Of a stretch of 64,000 bases of DNA, positions 31,600 through 40,445 are shown in pieces (the stretch's first letter is position 1; each line of letters starts with the position of its first letter). The notes under the pieces are model-generated. The model did no database searches and was not told the origin of the DNA. It saw only the letters and a list, made by a program, of their open reading frames with translations. Source of the DNA: Paramicrobacterium fandaimingii (GTDB taxonomy: Bacteria; Actinomycetota; Actinomycetes; Actinomycetales; Microbacteriaceae); contig NZ_CP061170.1 of the NCBI RefSeq assembly GCF_011751745.2, forward strand, positions 3,100,001-3,164,000. Reading direction: 5' to 3'. A program made the translations under genes and the position numbers.

Positions 31600-32265
31600 T
31601 CACACGTGCAGGCGCTTACCGAGCTCATGGCGGACGGTACGCCCCCCGACGAGCTGCAGCAGCGCGAGGACGATCAGGCTGAGTCCACCGCAAATGATCG
31701 ACGGCAGGGCGTTCGTCACCCAGCCGAACGCGAGAAATCCAATGGGCGCAAGCCCCAGAAGCACGGTCAATACGCTGTAGACGACGTGCTCGCTCGTCTC
31801 GATGCGCATCAGCCGGACGGTGATCAGCAAGGCGACGATGGACGATGCGCAGAGAATCGGGATCGCATACGTCACCGACCAGCCGGGCCAGCCCGAGAGA
31901 TAGTCCCAGTAGACGCAGATGAGGCCGACGATCACGACGAGGTAGACCGTGCTCTTGGCGAGATTGCGACGTTTGCGCACGGCCATCAGCACGACAAGCC
32001 ACATGGCGCTCAGCCCCAGCCAGACGGAGCGGATCATGCCAAGACCCGTGAGCTCATGGCTGAACAGCAGCTGGGCAGCGAAGGACGCCAGAATCACGGC
32101 GAGAGAGGTGAAGAAGAGCACCCTCACCACGCGACGCCGCGAGAATGTCAATGGGATCGACGGCAGCGGGCTGGGTGTTGCCTCGCCCGCGACCGCTGTT
32201 CCGCACAGAGGGCATCGAACCCAGGCTCCCTCGATATCAACCGCGCATGCGTCGCACCGCCTCAT
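31600..32265 (-). CDS. DUF6320-type membrane protein with N-terminal zinc ribbon
   Basis: A 221-residue protein. RRCDACAVDIEGAWVRCPLC gives two CxxC pairs, a zinc ribbon, in the first 22 residues. After a short linker come about six hydrophobic segments (VLFFTSLAVILASFAAQLLF, then AMWLVVLMAV, YLVVIVGLICVYW and others). This is the composition of the DUF6320 family, whose job is unknown. Its ATG overlaps the stop of the acyltransferase-like gene (ATGA), part of a three-gene operon with an esterase. Confidence 0.8.
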   Translation of the reverse strand: MRRCDACAVDIEGAWVRCPLCGTAVAGEATPSPLPSIPLTFSRRRVVRVLFFTSLAVILASFAAQLLFSHELTGLGMIRSVWLGLSAMWLVVLMAVRKRRNLAKSTVYLVVIVGLICVYWDYLSGWPGWSVTYAIPILCASSIVALLITVRLMRIETSEHVVYSVLTVLLGLAPIGFLAFGWVTNALPSIICGGLSLIVLALLQLVGGRTVRHELGKRLHV

Positions 32266-33737
32266 AATGCCGCCTCCGCGAGTTCCTCTTCGGTCACGCG
32301 CGCGGCTGCGACCGTGACAGCGACACCGCGGTCGGTGAGGAGCCGCGCGAACTCTTTAATGTGATCGGTCTCGACACATGGCGACGTAAAGCTGATCGTG
32401 AGCACGCCTGCATGACTCATGACGCAGATCTGCGGACGCGCCGCTGATACGTGAAACGACATGCGTCCCACGTGTTCATCGACGGAATCGGGCAGGCTGA
32501 CGCGGCCGAGATTTGAGACGGCGATGCTGAGACCGCGGTTGTTCCCCCAATTGACCAGCCTCAAAATCACATCTTTCAGCGGCCGCGGTATGACCCTCAG
32601 AACAAACAGACCCTCAAGCCGGATGAACTGACGCAGCGTCTTCTCCAAGGCCTCGGGGCTGACCTTCGGGCTGAACTGGGCATCAAGCTGTCTGCCGATT
32701 GAGCCCACGTCGTCGGCACCCTCGCCGTACGTGTGGTCCACTCGGACCGTTGCAAAGAAGTTCCGAGGCGATGTCGAGGGGAAGAACTGACGCAGATTGA
32801 CCGGCGCCGACGCCGACAGCGTGCGGGCCTTGCCCAGGTCACCTGCCGACGCACGAATGGATTCAAAGAACAGCGCAGTCAAGAACATCGTCAGCGGGAC
32901 TTCTGCGGCGCGCGCGAGGTTTAGGACATCGTGCGCGGGCATCGTGAGTTCGACGGCGCGCGTCCGGTTATCTGGGGTGCGCGTTCCTCTGACGCGATAT
33001 ACCTTCCTCTCAGGCAAATGGAAGAATCGGCCGATCCTGCGAGGAATTCCCCGCGCGAATCGAGCGCGCCCTCCGACAACGCCCGAACCTGGTGCTGCGG
33101 GGCCCGGGCCCGTGCTGAAGTCGGGCTCCGATGCCGGTGCTTCGTGGCGGCGACGGCGGCGGAAATAGTGCGCGAAGCTGTCGGCGACAAGCCCGTGCGT
33201 CGGCTCGGCTCCCTCGCCAGCTGGCGTGCGTGCGTCGAGCTGGCCTCGGTCGGCGTGAGCGTCGGAACCGGCACCGGACTCGCCTTGAGTGCTCGGCTGC
33301 TCGGGATGCCGCAGGCTGACGTAGGCGGTAACAAGGTCGGTCAGAAACCACAGCGCACCGGTGCCGTCAGACAAAGCGTGGAAGATCTCGAGGATGATCC
33401 GCTGGCGGTGATGCATCACGCGGAAGAGCAGGTTGCGCCGATCCGCTTGATAGATGGGAGCACAGGTGTGCTGCCGATCGCCGGTGACGCGGGGGCGAAG
33501 GTCGCTGTCTTGAAGGTAGTACCAGAACACGCCTCGACGCAGCACGGCATGGTAAAGGGGGTAACGGTCGTACGTTGCATCCAGCGCTTGCTGCAGCAGC
33601 ACCGGGTCCACATCATGATCCATCTCGGCACTGATGCGGAATACCTTGGGATCGGAGTCGCTTCGCGCGGCAAGAAAGATGTTTGACGCGTTGTCGAGCC
33701 GCACCCAGTTGCGGCGCGTCCCATCCCCGCGGGTCAC
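32262..33737 (-). CDS. Condensation-domain acyltransferase-like protein (COG4908/alcohol acetyltransferase type)
   Basis: About 491 residues of a chloramphenicol-acetyltransferase-like fold. The catalytic motif appears as EIFHALSDGTGALWFLTDLV (HxxxDG) near residue 118, and the second lobe has SASAPVNLRQFFPSTSPRNF and the C-terminal strand pair HVSAARPQICVMSHAGVLTI. Such proteins join acyl groups to alcohols or amines, or act in lipid or peptide synthesis. The GTG at 33737 sits 7 nt after AGGAGG and overlaps the esterase stop (GTGA); a GTG at 33740 is the alternative. A variable Pro/Gly/Ala linker lies near residues 160-215. Confidence 0.8.
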   Translation of the reverse strand: MTRGDGTRRNWVRLDNASNIFLAARSDSDPKVFRISAEMDHDVDPVLLQQALDATYDRYPLYHAVLRRGVFWYYLQDSDLRPRVTGDRQHTCAPIYQADRRNLLFRVMHHRQRIILEIFHALSDGTGALWFLTDLVTAYVSLRHPEQPSTQGESGAGSDAHADRGQLDARTPAGEGAEPTHGLVADSFAHYFRRRRRHEAPASEPDFSTGPGPAAPGSGVVGGRARFARGIPRRIGRFFHLPERKVYRVRGTRTPDNRTRAVELTMPAHDVLNLARAAEVPLTMFLTALFFESIRASAGDLGKARTLSASAPVNLRQFFPSTSPRNFFATVRVDHTYGEGADDVGSIGRQLDAQFSPKVSPEALEKTLRQFIRLEGLFVLRVIPRPLKDVILRLVNWGNNRGLSIAVSNLGRVSLPDSVDEHVGRMSFHVSAARPQICVMSHAGVLTISFTSPCVETDHIKEFARLLTDRGVAVTVAAARVTEEELAEAAL

Positions 33738-34717
33738 CACGCTGCCTCCTGCCCCGGCCCTCCGATATCGGTGACGCTCTCGTCGGACGCGAGGGGGTCA
33801 TCGAGAAACGCATTGATCACCGCGCAGGCCTCCCGCACCGGCCGTGAGAACCGCGGCAGTTGGATGAACCCGTGCAAGGCTCCGCGCACACGATGAATCC
33901 GCACGGCGTTCCCCGCCCGTGCGAGAGCTCGACCGTATGCTTCACCTTCATCGCGCAGAAGGTCAAGCTCCGCCGTCACCACGAGAGTTGTCGGCTGCCC
34001 AGACAGATCCGTCGACTCCAGAGGAGCAACGAGAGGATCTCGGCGCCGTTCCGGGTCGGGCACGTACAGATCGAAATAGTCCTGCACCTCAGCGCTGGTG
34101 AGCCTGAGGTCTTCGCCGTGCTCGCGTACCGAGGCGAACGGAGACGTGTCCAGAGTGTGGTCCCAGTGCGTCACCGGATAGAGCAGGATCTGCCGTCGCG
34201 CACCGCAGAGGCCCTGTCGGCGGAGTTTGAGGGAGACAGCGGCAGCGAGATTGCCTCCGGCAGAATCCCCAACCAGTACGATGTCTGCGGCATCAGCGAT
34301 GCCCGCGCGCTGTGGGTTCGCCAGCAGCTGCTCAACAATCCCGAAGCAGTCGTCGAGACCCTCGGGGAACGGATGCTCCGGCGCCAGTCTGTAGTTGACT
34401 GAGGCCACGACACACCCCGTGAGGTCGGCGATCGTGGCACAGGCCGGCGTGTATGTCTCGATGTCACCCGTGACCCAGCCGCCACCGTGGAAGAAGAGCA
34501 GCACATCATCACGTCGACGTTCCTTCGGCTGGAAGACGCGAACAGGGACCGAGCGTCTCCCCGCATCGGCAACGGTCTGCCGATACAGCGTCCGGCGCCA
34601 CGGCATCGACATGATGGCGAGTCGACGTTGAAAGCGCCGTACCTTCCCGTAGTCCTCGCGCATGTTGATCCGCGGGGCGGCGAACAGCCCGAGAAATGCC
34701 CGCGTCAGCCGGTTCAT
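33734..34717 (-). CDS. Alpha/beta hydrolase (hormone-sensitive-lipase family esterase)
   Basis: About 327 residues. The oxyanion-hole motif is LLFFHGGGWVTGDIETYTPA (HGGG), the nucleophile elbow is VLVGDSAGGNLAAAVSL (GDSAG), the acid Asp is probably in VVTAELDLLRDEGEAYG, and the His in RVRGALHGFIQLPRF. This is the HSL (type IV) esterase set. It heads the operon with the acyltransferase and the DUF6320 protein, so it probably acts on an ester made or used by them. Start uncertain: ATG at 34717 or GTG at 34756; neither has a clear binding site. Confidence 0.85.
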   Translation of the reverse strand: MNRLTRAFLGLFAAPRINMREDYGKVRRFQRRLAIMSMPWRRTLYRQTVADAGRRSVPVRVFQPKERRRDDVLLFFHGGGWVTGDIETYTPACATIADLTGCVVASVNYRLAPEHPFPEGLDDCFGIVEQLLANPQRAGIADAADIVLVGDSAGGNLAAAVSLKLRRQGLCGARRQILLYPVTHWDHTLDTSPFASVREHGEDLRLTSAEVQDYFDLYVPDPERRRDPLVAPLESTDLSGQPTTLVVTAELDLLRDEGEAYGRALARAGNAVRIHRVRGALHGFIQLPRFSRPVREACAVINAFLDDPLASDESVTDIGGPGQEAAW

Positions 34718-34787
34718 GGGCGGGCGGTGCTGTCGCGGGCGGGCGTGTGCATACACTCAGCGTAAAGGGCCTCGCCGCTCTGCCGAA

Positions 34788-35591
34788 CTACTGCGCGACG
34801 AACCAGGGTTGGTGTGCCGCCACCTTCGTGCGCAGGCCGGCGTCGGCAAGCATCTGCTTCACGCGCTCCCGCTGTTTGATGCTCGAGACGCCGATGATGC
34901 TCAGTGCAGACACCGGCACTTCACCGCGCACGAGAGCCTCAGCGACGAGCTTCTGCTCACCGCTGTCGTCAAGGGCGAAGCGTGCCAACATCCGGTCTGC
35001 CTGATCTGGTTCGCTCGCAAAACGGGTGAGTCCTGCCGCTGCATCGCCGTCGGCGATCACCATGTCTCCGTCGATGGCGCGAATGCTCGCGACAGTTGCA
35101 ACGAGCATGACGTAGTCGGTTGGCGAGGTGCGCACGAGATCGGAGTCAAGACGAACGTTCGGTTCGCGAGAGCGGATGCTTCCCCACACCGAGGCGTCGG
35201 GCGAGAGAAAGAACGGCACATACGCAGACACCGCTGCGTCGTCGATGGTGATGCGGCGTCGGGCCGCACGGTTCTCTTCACTGGAGAGCGCCACTTCGCA
35301 CGGTCCGGATTGTGCGTCGTCGTGAAGCAGATCGTCGCAGAGGATGCTGCCGCCCGCGAGAATCGCGGGAAGATTGCGTGTGTGCGTGACGTGAAACAGA
35401 CGCTGCTGGTCGACGCGAACGGTCTTCGTCTTTGCAGATGAACCGCGCTGCGCGGCCGGGCGGGAGGGGCGCGTCGTACGAATGCCAGCGACGCGGCTCT
35501 GACGGGCGGCAGCTGGCTTCTCGGGTGTTTTCGGGGGGTTGCAGACGGCACACAGCTCGGGCTCGAAGCCGTGCCTACATTCGTCGGTCAA
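34788..35591 (-). CDS. DarT-like (DUF4433) ADP-ribosyltransferase with N-terminal zinc motif, orphan
   Basis: A 267-residue protein. The N-terminus CRHGFEPELCAVCNPP (C-x-H-x6-C-x2-C) looks like a small zinc site, followed by a basic Pro/Ala linker. The rest matches the DarT fold: RLFHVTHTRNLPAILAGGSI, then DDAAVSAYVPFFLSPDASVW, then GEQKLVAEALVRGEVPVSAL with the expected catalytic Glu of the AEfLV motif and ALSIIGVSS. DarT enzymes ADP-ribosylate thymidine in single-stranded DNA and are paired with the DarG macrodomain antitoxin, which is absent here. The TTG start has AAAGG 5 nt upstream. Confidence 0.72.
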   Translation of the reverse strand: MTDECRHGFEPELCAVCNPPKTPEKPAAARQSRVAGIRTTRPSRPAAQRGSSAKTKTVRVDQQRLFHVTHTRNLPAILAGGSILCDDLLHDDAQSGPCEVALSSEENRAARRRITIDDAAVSAYVPFFLSPDASVWGSIRSREPNVRLDSDLVRTSPTDYVMLVATVASIRAIDGDMVIADGDAAAGLTRFASEPDQADRMLARFALDDSGEQKLVAEALVRGEVPVSALSIIGVSSIKQRERVKQMLADAGLRTKVAAHQPWFVAQ

Positions 35592-35645
35592 GTGAACCTT
35601 TCATCCGTCGGCCGCGGGGCTTCTTCGAACGACCGGAAACCAAGG

Positions 35646-36293
35646 TTACGCCCCCGCATGGGGTGTGCGCGACCTGGATTCGGGATCGCGGTTCTGCAGC
35701 CGCGTGGCGATGATCGAATTGATCGGCCAGCTCAAGATCAAGACGAACAGCGCGTAGTAGTTGATGACGGGTACGAACGTTCCGATGATGAGCGCGACGA
35801 TAAAGAGAGCAGTCGTCAGCACGCTGTTCGCGAGAGTGTGGGTCGACAGCGGGTTGTCGGGGTTCTCACTGGCTGAGCCCCGAATCGTCATGACGAGGAG
35901 CGTGAGCATGAGGCTGCTCGCCGCCATCGTCGCAATGTAGAACGCGATGACGCCCGGCTCAATCTGAAAGTTCGCGGTCATCGCCGTGGGAAGGGGAAGC
36001 AGCACGATTGTGAACGACCACATGATGGTGAGTGTGAGAATGCGCGGGGTGTAGCCGCTCAGGTGCTCGAAGAGCCCGTGGTGGCTGACCCAGAGACGAG
36101 CGATGACCGCGAAGCTGATGAGAAACGCGCCGATCTGGCCCCAGTGCTCGGTGAAGAAGGCAGCGAATGTCGACCCGGCGTAGATCTCGTCTGATGCCTC
36201 GTCGACAAGAGGCAGCACCAGAAGGGTGATGGCGATCGCCACGATGGCATCGGTGAATGCGGCAAGCCGCTCGGGGCTCTTTCTCATCGCCAT
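35646..36293 (-). CDS. TMEM175 family (DUF1211) potassium channel-like protein
   Basis: A 215-residue membrane protein with six hydrophobic segments. The N-terminal signature RLAAFTDAIVAIAITLLVLP (R-x-x-x-FTDA-I) is the pore helix of bacterial TMEM175 channels, where the isoleucine/leucine ring forms the filter. Only one six-helix repeat is present, as in other bacterial members that assemble as tetramers. It stands alone between the DarT-like and PTS-like genes on the same strand. Confidence 0.87.
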   Translation of the reverse strand: MAMRKSPERLAAFTDAIVAIAITLLVLPLVDEASDEIYAGSTFAAFFTEHWGQIGAFLISFAVIARLWVSHHGLFEHLSGYTPRILTLTIMWSFTIVLLPLPTAMTANFQIEPGVIAFYIATMAASSLMLTLLVMTIRGSASENPDNPLSTHTLANSVLTTALFIVALIIGTFVPVINYYALFVLILSWPINSIIATRLQNRDPESRSRTPHAGA

Positions 36294-36336
36294 GCGCCCA
36301 GATTACTCCTGAACGGCGGGCCTCTGAAGCGCGGCG

Positions 36337-37941
36337 TCAGGCGGCGGCGACCTCGCGGCCGTTTGCTCGTCTCTGCGCGATCCCCACGAGCAGCGTCAGG
36401 CCAAAGGCGATGCCGAATGCCACGAGCATCGACAGCGTCATGCCGAGCGCCGTCGTCGACACGAAGGGAGCGACGACGGCCGGAAGGTACGCTGTGGCCT
36501 CCGCGCCGGTGAGCCCGACGACGACGCCACCGCCCGTCGCTGCGATGAGCGCGGTCGCGAAGATCTTCTTGTCTCCGAACATGAACGGATACGACGACTC
36601 GACGAACGTGCCGAAGAAGAAGTTGACGGCGGCACCCGACCCGGCCAGCGCGCGTTCGCCGCTCGTTCGCGGCACAATCACGTTGGCGAGGGTGATGCCG
36701 AGCGACACCATCACAAGCGACACCATGTCGATCGCCCCGAAGAAGCTGTAGCCCTTCTCCCCCATTTCCAGCAGCACGAGCGGCAGAATCACCGAGTGAT
36801 ACACACCGCCGATGATGGCGGGCCAGATCGCAAGCCCCGCCAACGCTCCGGCAAGAGCGGGATTGACGTCGACAGCCCATTCGATTCCGCCCTTCACGCC
36901 AAGTCCGAGCGCGTCGGTGACGGGGGCAAGCGCAAAGTAGACGAGAAGACCGGGCAGCAGGCCGGCGATGGCACCGGTGACGATGTTCGCCGTGGTCGCG
37001 GGGAAGCTGTGTGACAGCGTCCATTTGATGAGCCAGGCACTGATCAGGCCGGCGAGGATTCCCGCTACCAGTCCGCCCAGCAGGCCGCCCTCTGTGGCAA
37101 GGATGCCCGCGACCGCGCCAGCGACGAGCCCCACCTCGCCGAGGCCGGAGATCTTGCGTGCGGCCACGGCAGAGACGACGACGGGCAGACCCGCGATCAA
37201 CGTGTCGAAAACGGGTGTGAGTGCGGAAAGCCAGGGGATCTGACTCAGCGCGAGCACAAGAGCGAGGGCGATGAACGCCGGAATGCTGCCGACCATGATG
37301 CCGCGGATGCTGATGCGCCGCCACGCTGCTTCGGGCGCCGTCGACCCCGGAGCCGATGAGCTGCCGCCGAGCGATGGCCGGTAGCCGACGCCCCAGTACC
37401 GGGCGAGGCCCGAGATGTATGACACCGCGCGCGTTGTGCTCGTCGTTCCGGTTGTGCCCGAGGCTGCGATGAGCTTGACGCCGAGCTGCTGTGCCCCGGC
37501 GATGGAGGTGCCTCCCGTGCCGGCAGCGGGAATCTCGGCGGCCGCGGCGGCGACCATCGTGCGCTCGTTCGTGTCGTCTGGGTCGGCGCTCATCAGTATG
37601 AGCCCGTCGATTTCGCCCGCCGATACCTGGTTGGCGATTTCGGCATCCATCTCACGGGCCGCCGTGTTCACCTCAGAGAGTCCGCCGCGAACGATGACGG
37701 TGGGTGTTCCATCGACGAGGCTCCAGAGCGCAGCCGGAGTGTCGCACGATGCCTGATCCATTGAGTTGTCTGCCGAGACGAACTGCACTGCCGCGATGCT
37801 GAAGCCCGCGGCATCCGCCTGTCTGACGACGTCGCGAAGAAGGCGATCGGGGTCGTCGCCTCCGTGGCTGCGCAGATTGCCTCCGCTGCTGCCGAGGAGG
37901 GCGATGCTGCGCGCGGGCGCGGCCTCGTCTGGCGTGGGCAC
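36337..37941 (-). CDS. PTS EIIC-like permease with an unusual N-terminal domain
   Basis: A 534-residue protein. The last 320 residues have eight to ten hydrophobic segments and read like a fructose-type EIIC: GILATEGGLLGGLVAGILAG, PATTANIVTGAIAGLLPGLL, then GKGYSFFGAIDMVSLVMVSL-like and NFFFGTFVESSYPFMFGDKK. The first 210 residues do not show the EIIB P-loop and phospho-Cys. Instead they read SIALLGSSGGNLRSHGGDDP, AVQFVSADNSMDQASCD and PAAGTGGTSIAGAQQLGVKL, perhaps a nucleotide- or sugar-binding fold I cannot name. No EI, HPr or EIIA gene is nearby, so transport by phosphorylation is not assured. Confidence 0.68.
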   Translation of the reverse strand: MPTPDEAAPARSIALLGSSGGNLRSHGGDDPDRLLRDVVRQADAAGFSIAAVQFVSADNSMDQASCDTPAALWSLVDGTPTVIVRGGLSEVNTAAREMDAEIANQVSAGEIDGLILMSADPDDTNERTMVAAAAAEIPAAGTGGTSIAGAQQLGVKLIAASGTTGTTSTTRAVSYISGLARYWGVGYRPSLGGSSSAPGSTAPEAAWRRISIRGIMVGSIPAFIALALVLALSQIPWLSALTPVFDTLIAGLPVVVSAVAARKISGLGEVGLVAGAVAGILATEGGLLGGLVAGILAGLISAWLIKWTLSHSFPATTANIVTGAIAGLLPGLLVYFALAPVTDALGLGVKGGIEWAVDVNPALAGALAGLAIWPAIIGGVYHSVILPLVLLEMGEKGYSFFGAIDMVSLVMVSLGITLANVIVPRTSGERALAGSGAAVNFFFGTFVESSYPFMFGDKKIFATALIAATGGGVVVGLTGAEATAYLPAVVAPFVSTTALGMTLSMLVAFGIAFGLTLLVGIAQRRANGREVAAA

Positions 37942-38057
37942 ATGGTTCCTCTCGGTGAAAGATCAACGATCACGTCAGTGTGCCACGTCGACGCGCTCCA
38001 GCCGTAGTCCACGCCGCAGGGCGGTATCGCCCGGTGCGACTGCCTGGCGTCGGCCAG

Positions 38058-38915
38058 CTACTCGGGCAGGCCGGCCGCGCGCGCGATCTGCGCTACCTCA
38101 GCCGGGTCGAGGTTGAAGATCTCGGTGCCGTCTCGATCGGAGGGAACCGAGAAGAAGGTGACTGTAGGCGTGCCGATACCGGGCACATCGACGATGGCGA
38201 AGCCCGAACCCATCGTCGCTCGCTCATGCCCGCCGGGAACGCACGCATCAGAGGTGTTTGCGATGCCTGGCGCGACGATGACCGGAACGCCCCGCTGGGT
38301 CGCGACGAGGCTGTGATGGTAGTGCCCGCTCAGCACGGCCGTCGCATCGCCCGCCGCACACACGTCGAGCAGCTCGCTCGCATTCTGCAGTTCGAGCGCC
38401 TTCAACAGCGGCCCGTACGCGGGAGTCGGGGGGTGGTGCACAACGACGAGAGCAGGGCCGGATGCCGCGGCGAGCTCGTCGCTCAGCATGCGCAGCTGCT
38501 CGGGACCGACGTGCCCGTACCCCGCCCGCGGAACCGCCGAGTCGAGCCAGACGATGCGAACGCCGCGCACCTCGGTTGCTCCCGCATGCGCACCAAGAAC
38601 GCTCTCGAATTCGGCGACGCGGTCGTGGTTTCCCATCGCGTAGACAACCGCGGCTCCGCGCCGTTGGGCCCACGGCTCGACGAGCTCGCGGAGCTTTGCA
38701 TAAGAACCCGCGCTCATGTCGTCTGAGAGGTCGCCGCTCAGCACAACGGCGTCGATGCCGTCGACCGAAGCGGCGCGCTCAAGCGTGCGCTGCAGCGCCG
38801 CCGTCGTGTCGACGACGCCGTAATGCAGCGAGCCGTCCGCATACACGTGCGTGTCAGAGAGATGCAGAACCCTCAGCGGGCGGTCGTGCAGGCTTTGCGT
38901 ATCGCGTTCAGTCAC
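38058..38915 (-). CDS. Metallophosphoesterase (CpdA-like 3',5'-cyclic nucleotide phosphodiesterase)
   Basis: A 285-residue class III phosphodiesterase-like enzyme. Metal ligands sit in VLHLSDTHVYADG, VLSGDLSDDMSAGSY, YAMGNHDRV, LVVVHHPPTPAYG and VLSGHYHHSLVAT, the complete set for the family. It may hydrolyse cyclic AMP or another phosphoester. It lies 39 bp beyond the dehydrogenase gene on the same strand, so it could be read through from the polyol operon, but the link in function is not evident. Confidence 0.85.
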   Translation of the reverse strand: MTERDTQSLHDRPLRVLHLSDTHVYADGSLHYGVVDTTAALQRTLERAASVDGIDAVVLSGDLSDDMSAGSYAKLRELVEPWAQRRGAAVVYAMGNHDRVAEFESVLGAHAGATEVRGVRIVWLDSAVPRAGYGHVGPEQLRMLSDELAAASGPALVVVHHPPTPAYGPLLKALELQNASELLDVCAAGDATAVLSGHYHHSLVATQRGVPVIVAPGIANTSDACVPGGHERATMGSGFAIVDVPGIGTPTVTFFSVPSDRDGTEIFNLDPAEVAQIARAAGLPE

Positions 38916-38954
38916 GCGAACACCCTACGACGCACACCCGACGTCGTGGCACAG

Positions 38955-40445
38955 CTACGCGGTGCCGAGCAGCATCGGTAGGGTCTCTCGCGCTCCCACC
39001 TCGTGCAGCGAGGACAGCGCCCGGTCGTACGCGGCGACGAACACGGGCTCGTCGATGAGGTTTCCGAACAGTTCCTCGTCGCGCAAGAAGGAGTGGGGGT
39101 CTTCGGGGTATCGGTTCGCCGCCGCCATCACGCGATCCTTCAGGCGGTCGACAACCTCGATCGGCTCACCCTGCTCGTCGATGCCCTCCGCATACCGTGC
39201 CCAACTGGCGACGATCGCCGCGGCAAACTGCACCTGCGGCTCCGGCCGCGCGAGCTGGTCGCGAATGACGGGAACGAGCCACTTCGGAATGCGGTCGCTC
39301 GACTCCGCGCACAGCCGAGCGACGGTGTCGCGGATGCCGGGGTTGGAGAAGCGCTCGATCAGCTGCGGCTTATACTTCTCGATGTCGAGCCCCGGAACCG
39401 GCTTGAGCGTCGGCGTCGCATCGACGTTCATGTAGGCAAGCAGAAACTCGGCGATGAGGGGGTCCTGCGTGGCGTCGTGCGCGTAGCGATACCCCATGAG
39501 GTGGCCAAAGTAGCAGAGCCCCTGGTGGCTCGAATTGAGCAGGCGCAGCTTGATGAACTCGTACGGCTCGACATCGTCGACCACCTCGACACCGGCATCC
39601 TGATACGGCGGCCTGCCATGGGTGAACGTGTCTTGCAGCACCCACTGGAAGAACGGCTCGCACACGACGGGCCAGGCGTCGGCGATGCCGAACCGGCTGG
39701 CGATCTCGGCGCGGTCGTCGTCTGTTGTGACGGGCGTAATGCGGTCGACCATGCTGTTCGGGAACACCACGTTCTCGTCAATCCACGCCGCGAGCTCGGC
39801 ATCCTTGGCGTGCGCGTAGGTCGTGAACGCGTGCCTGGCGACCTCGCCGTTGTTCTGCAGGTTGTCGCACGACATCACGGTGAAAGGCACGATGCCGCGA
39901 TCACGTCGACGCCGCAGCGCTTCGACGACGAGACCGAACACCGTCTCGGGAGCATCCGAACCCAGATCATGCGCAACCCGAGGGTCGTCAAGCTGAAACT
40001 TCCCCGTCACCTGGTTGATGTTGTATCCACCCTCGGTGACGGTAAGCGACACAATCCGGATGCCGGGGTCGGCCATGCGCTCGATCGCGGCCTCGGTGTC
40101 GTCTGGCGCGTAGAGGTAGTCGATGATCGACCCGATGACGCGCGCGCTCAGCTCGCCGTCTGCATGCTTCTCGACGAGCGTGTACAGGTAATCCTGCGCG
40201 GTGAGCGCATCGCGCATGCGCATGTCGCTCGGCATCACGCCGATTCCGCAGATTCCCCAGTCGTTCGCTGTACCTTGCGCCAGCAGATCGTCGATCACCT
40301 TCGCCTGGTGCGCGCGATGGAAGCCGCCGACGCCGAAGTGCACGATTCCCGCGGTGACCTGGCTGCGGTCGTACGCGGGGACGGCGACGCCGTCGAGCGT
40401 TGCCAGCGCCGCCGCGCTCAGCTGTGTCGCGTTCTGAGTGGTCAT
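38955..40445 (-). CDS. Mannitol dehydrogenase family protein (polyol 2-/4-dehydrogenase)
   Basis: A 496-residue long-chain polyol dehydrogenase, which oxidises mannitol, arabitol or a related polyol with NAD+. Residues 31-50 show the Rossmann start GIVHFGVGGFHRAHQAKVID. MSCDNLQNNGEVAR is the second conserved block, and the catalytic Lys-Asn-His set is in FIKLRLLNSSHQGLCYFGHL. Its ATG overlaps the DeoR stop (ATGA). With a xylulokinase in the same locus, D-arabitol to D-xylulose is the best-fitting reaction; mannitol to fructose is the alternative. Confidence 0.88.
   Translation of the reverse strand: MTTQNATQLSAAALATLDGVAVPAYDRSQVTAGIVHFGVGGFHRAHQAKVIDDLLAQGTANDWGICGIGVMPSDMRMRDALTAQDYLYTLVEKHADGELSARVIGSIIDYLYAPDDTEAAIERMADPGIRIVSLTVTEGGYNINQVTGKFQLDDPRVAHDLGSDAPETVFGLVVEALRRRRDRGIVPFTVMSCDNLQNNGEVARHAFTTYAHAKDAELAAWIDENVVFPNSMVDRITPVTTDDDRAEIASRFGIADAWPVVCEPFFQWVLQDTFTHGRPPYQDAGVEVVDDVEPYEFIKLRLLNSSHQGLCYFGHLMGYRYAHDATQDPLIAEFLLAYMNVDATPTLKPVPGLDIEKYKPQLIERFSNPGIRDTVARLCAESSDRIPKWLVPVIRDQLARPEPQVQFAAAIVASWARYAEGIDEQGEPIEVVDRLKDRVMAAANRYPEDPHSFLRDEELFGNLIDEPVFVAAYDRALSSLHEVGARETLPMLLGTA

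Noticed and set aside
32461..32475. ATGCGTCCCA word, part of the 19-mer repeat
   Set aside because: Only 10 bases match, it lies within a coding region, and it has no partner arm.
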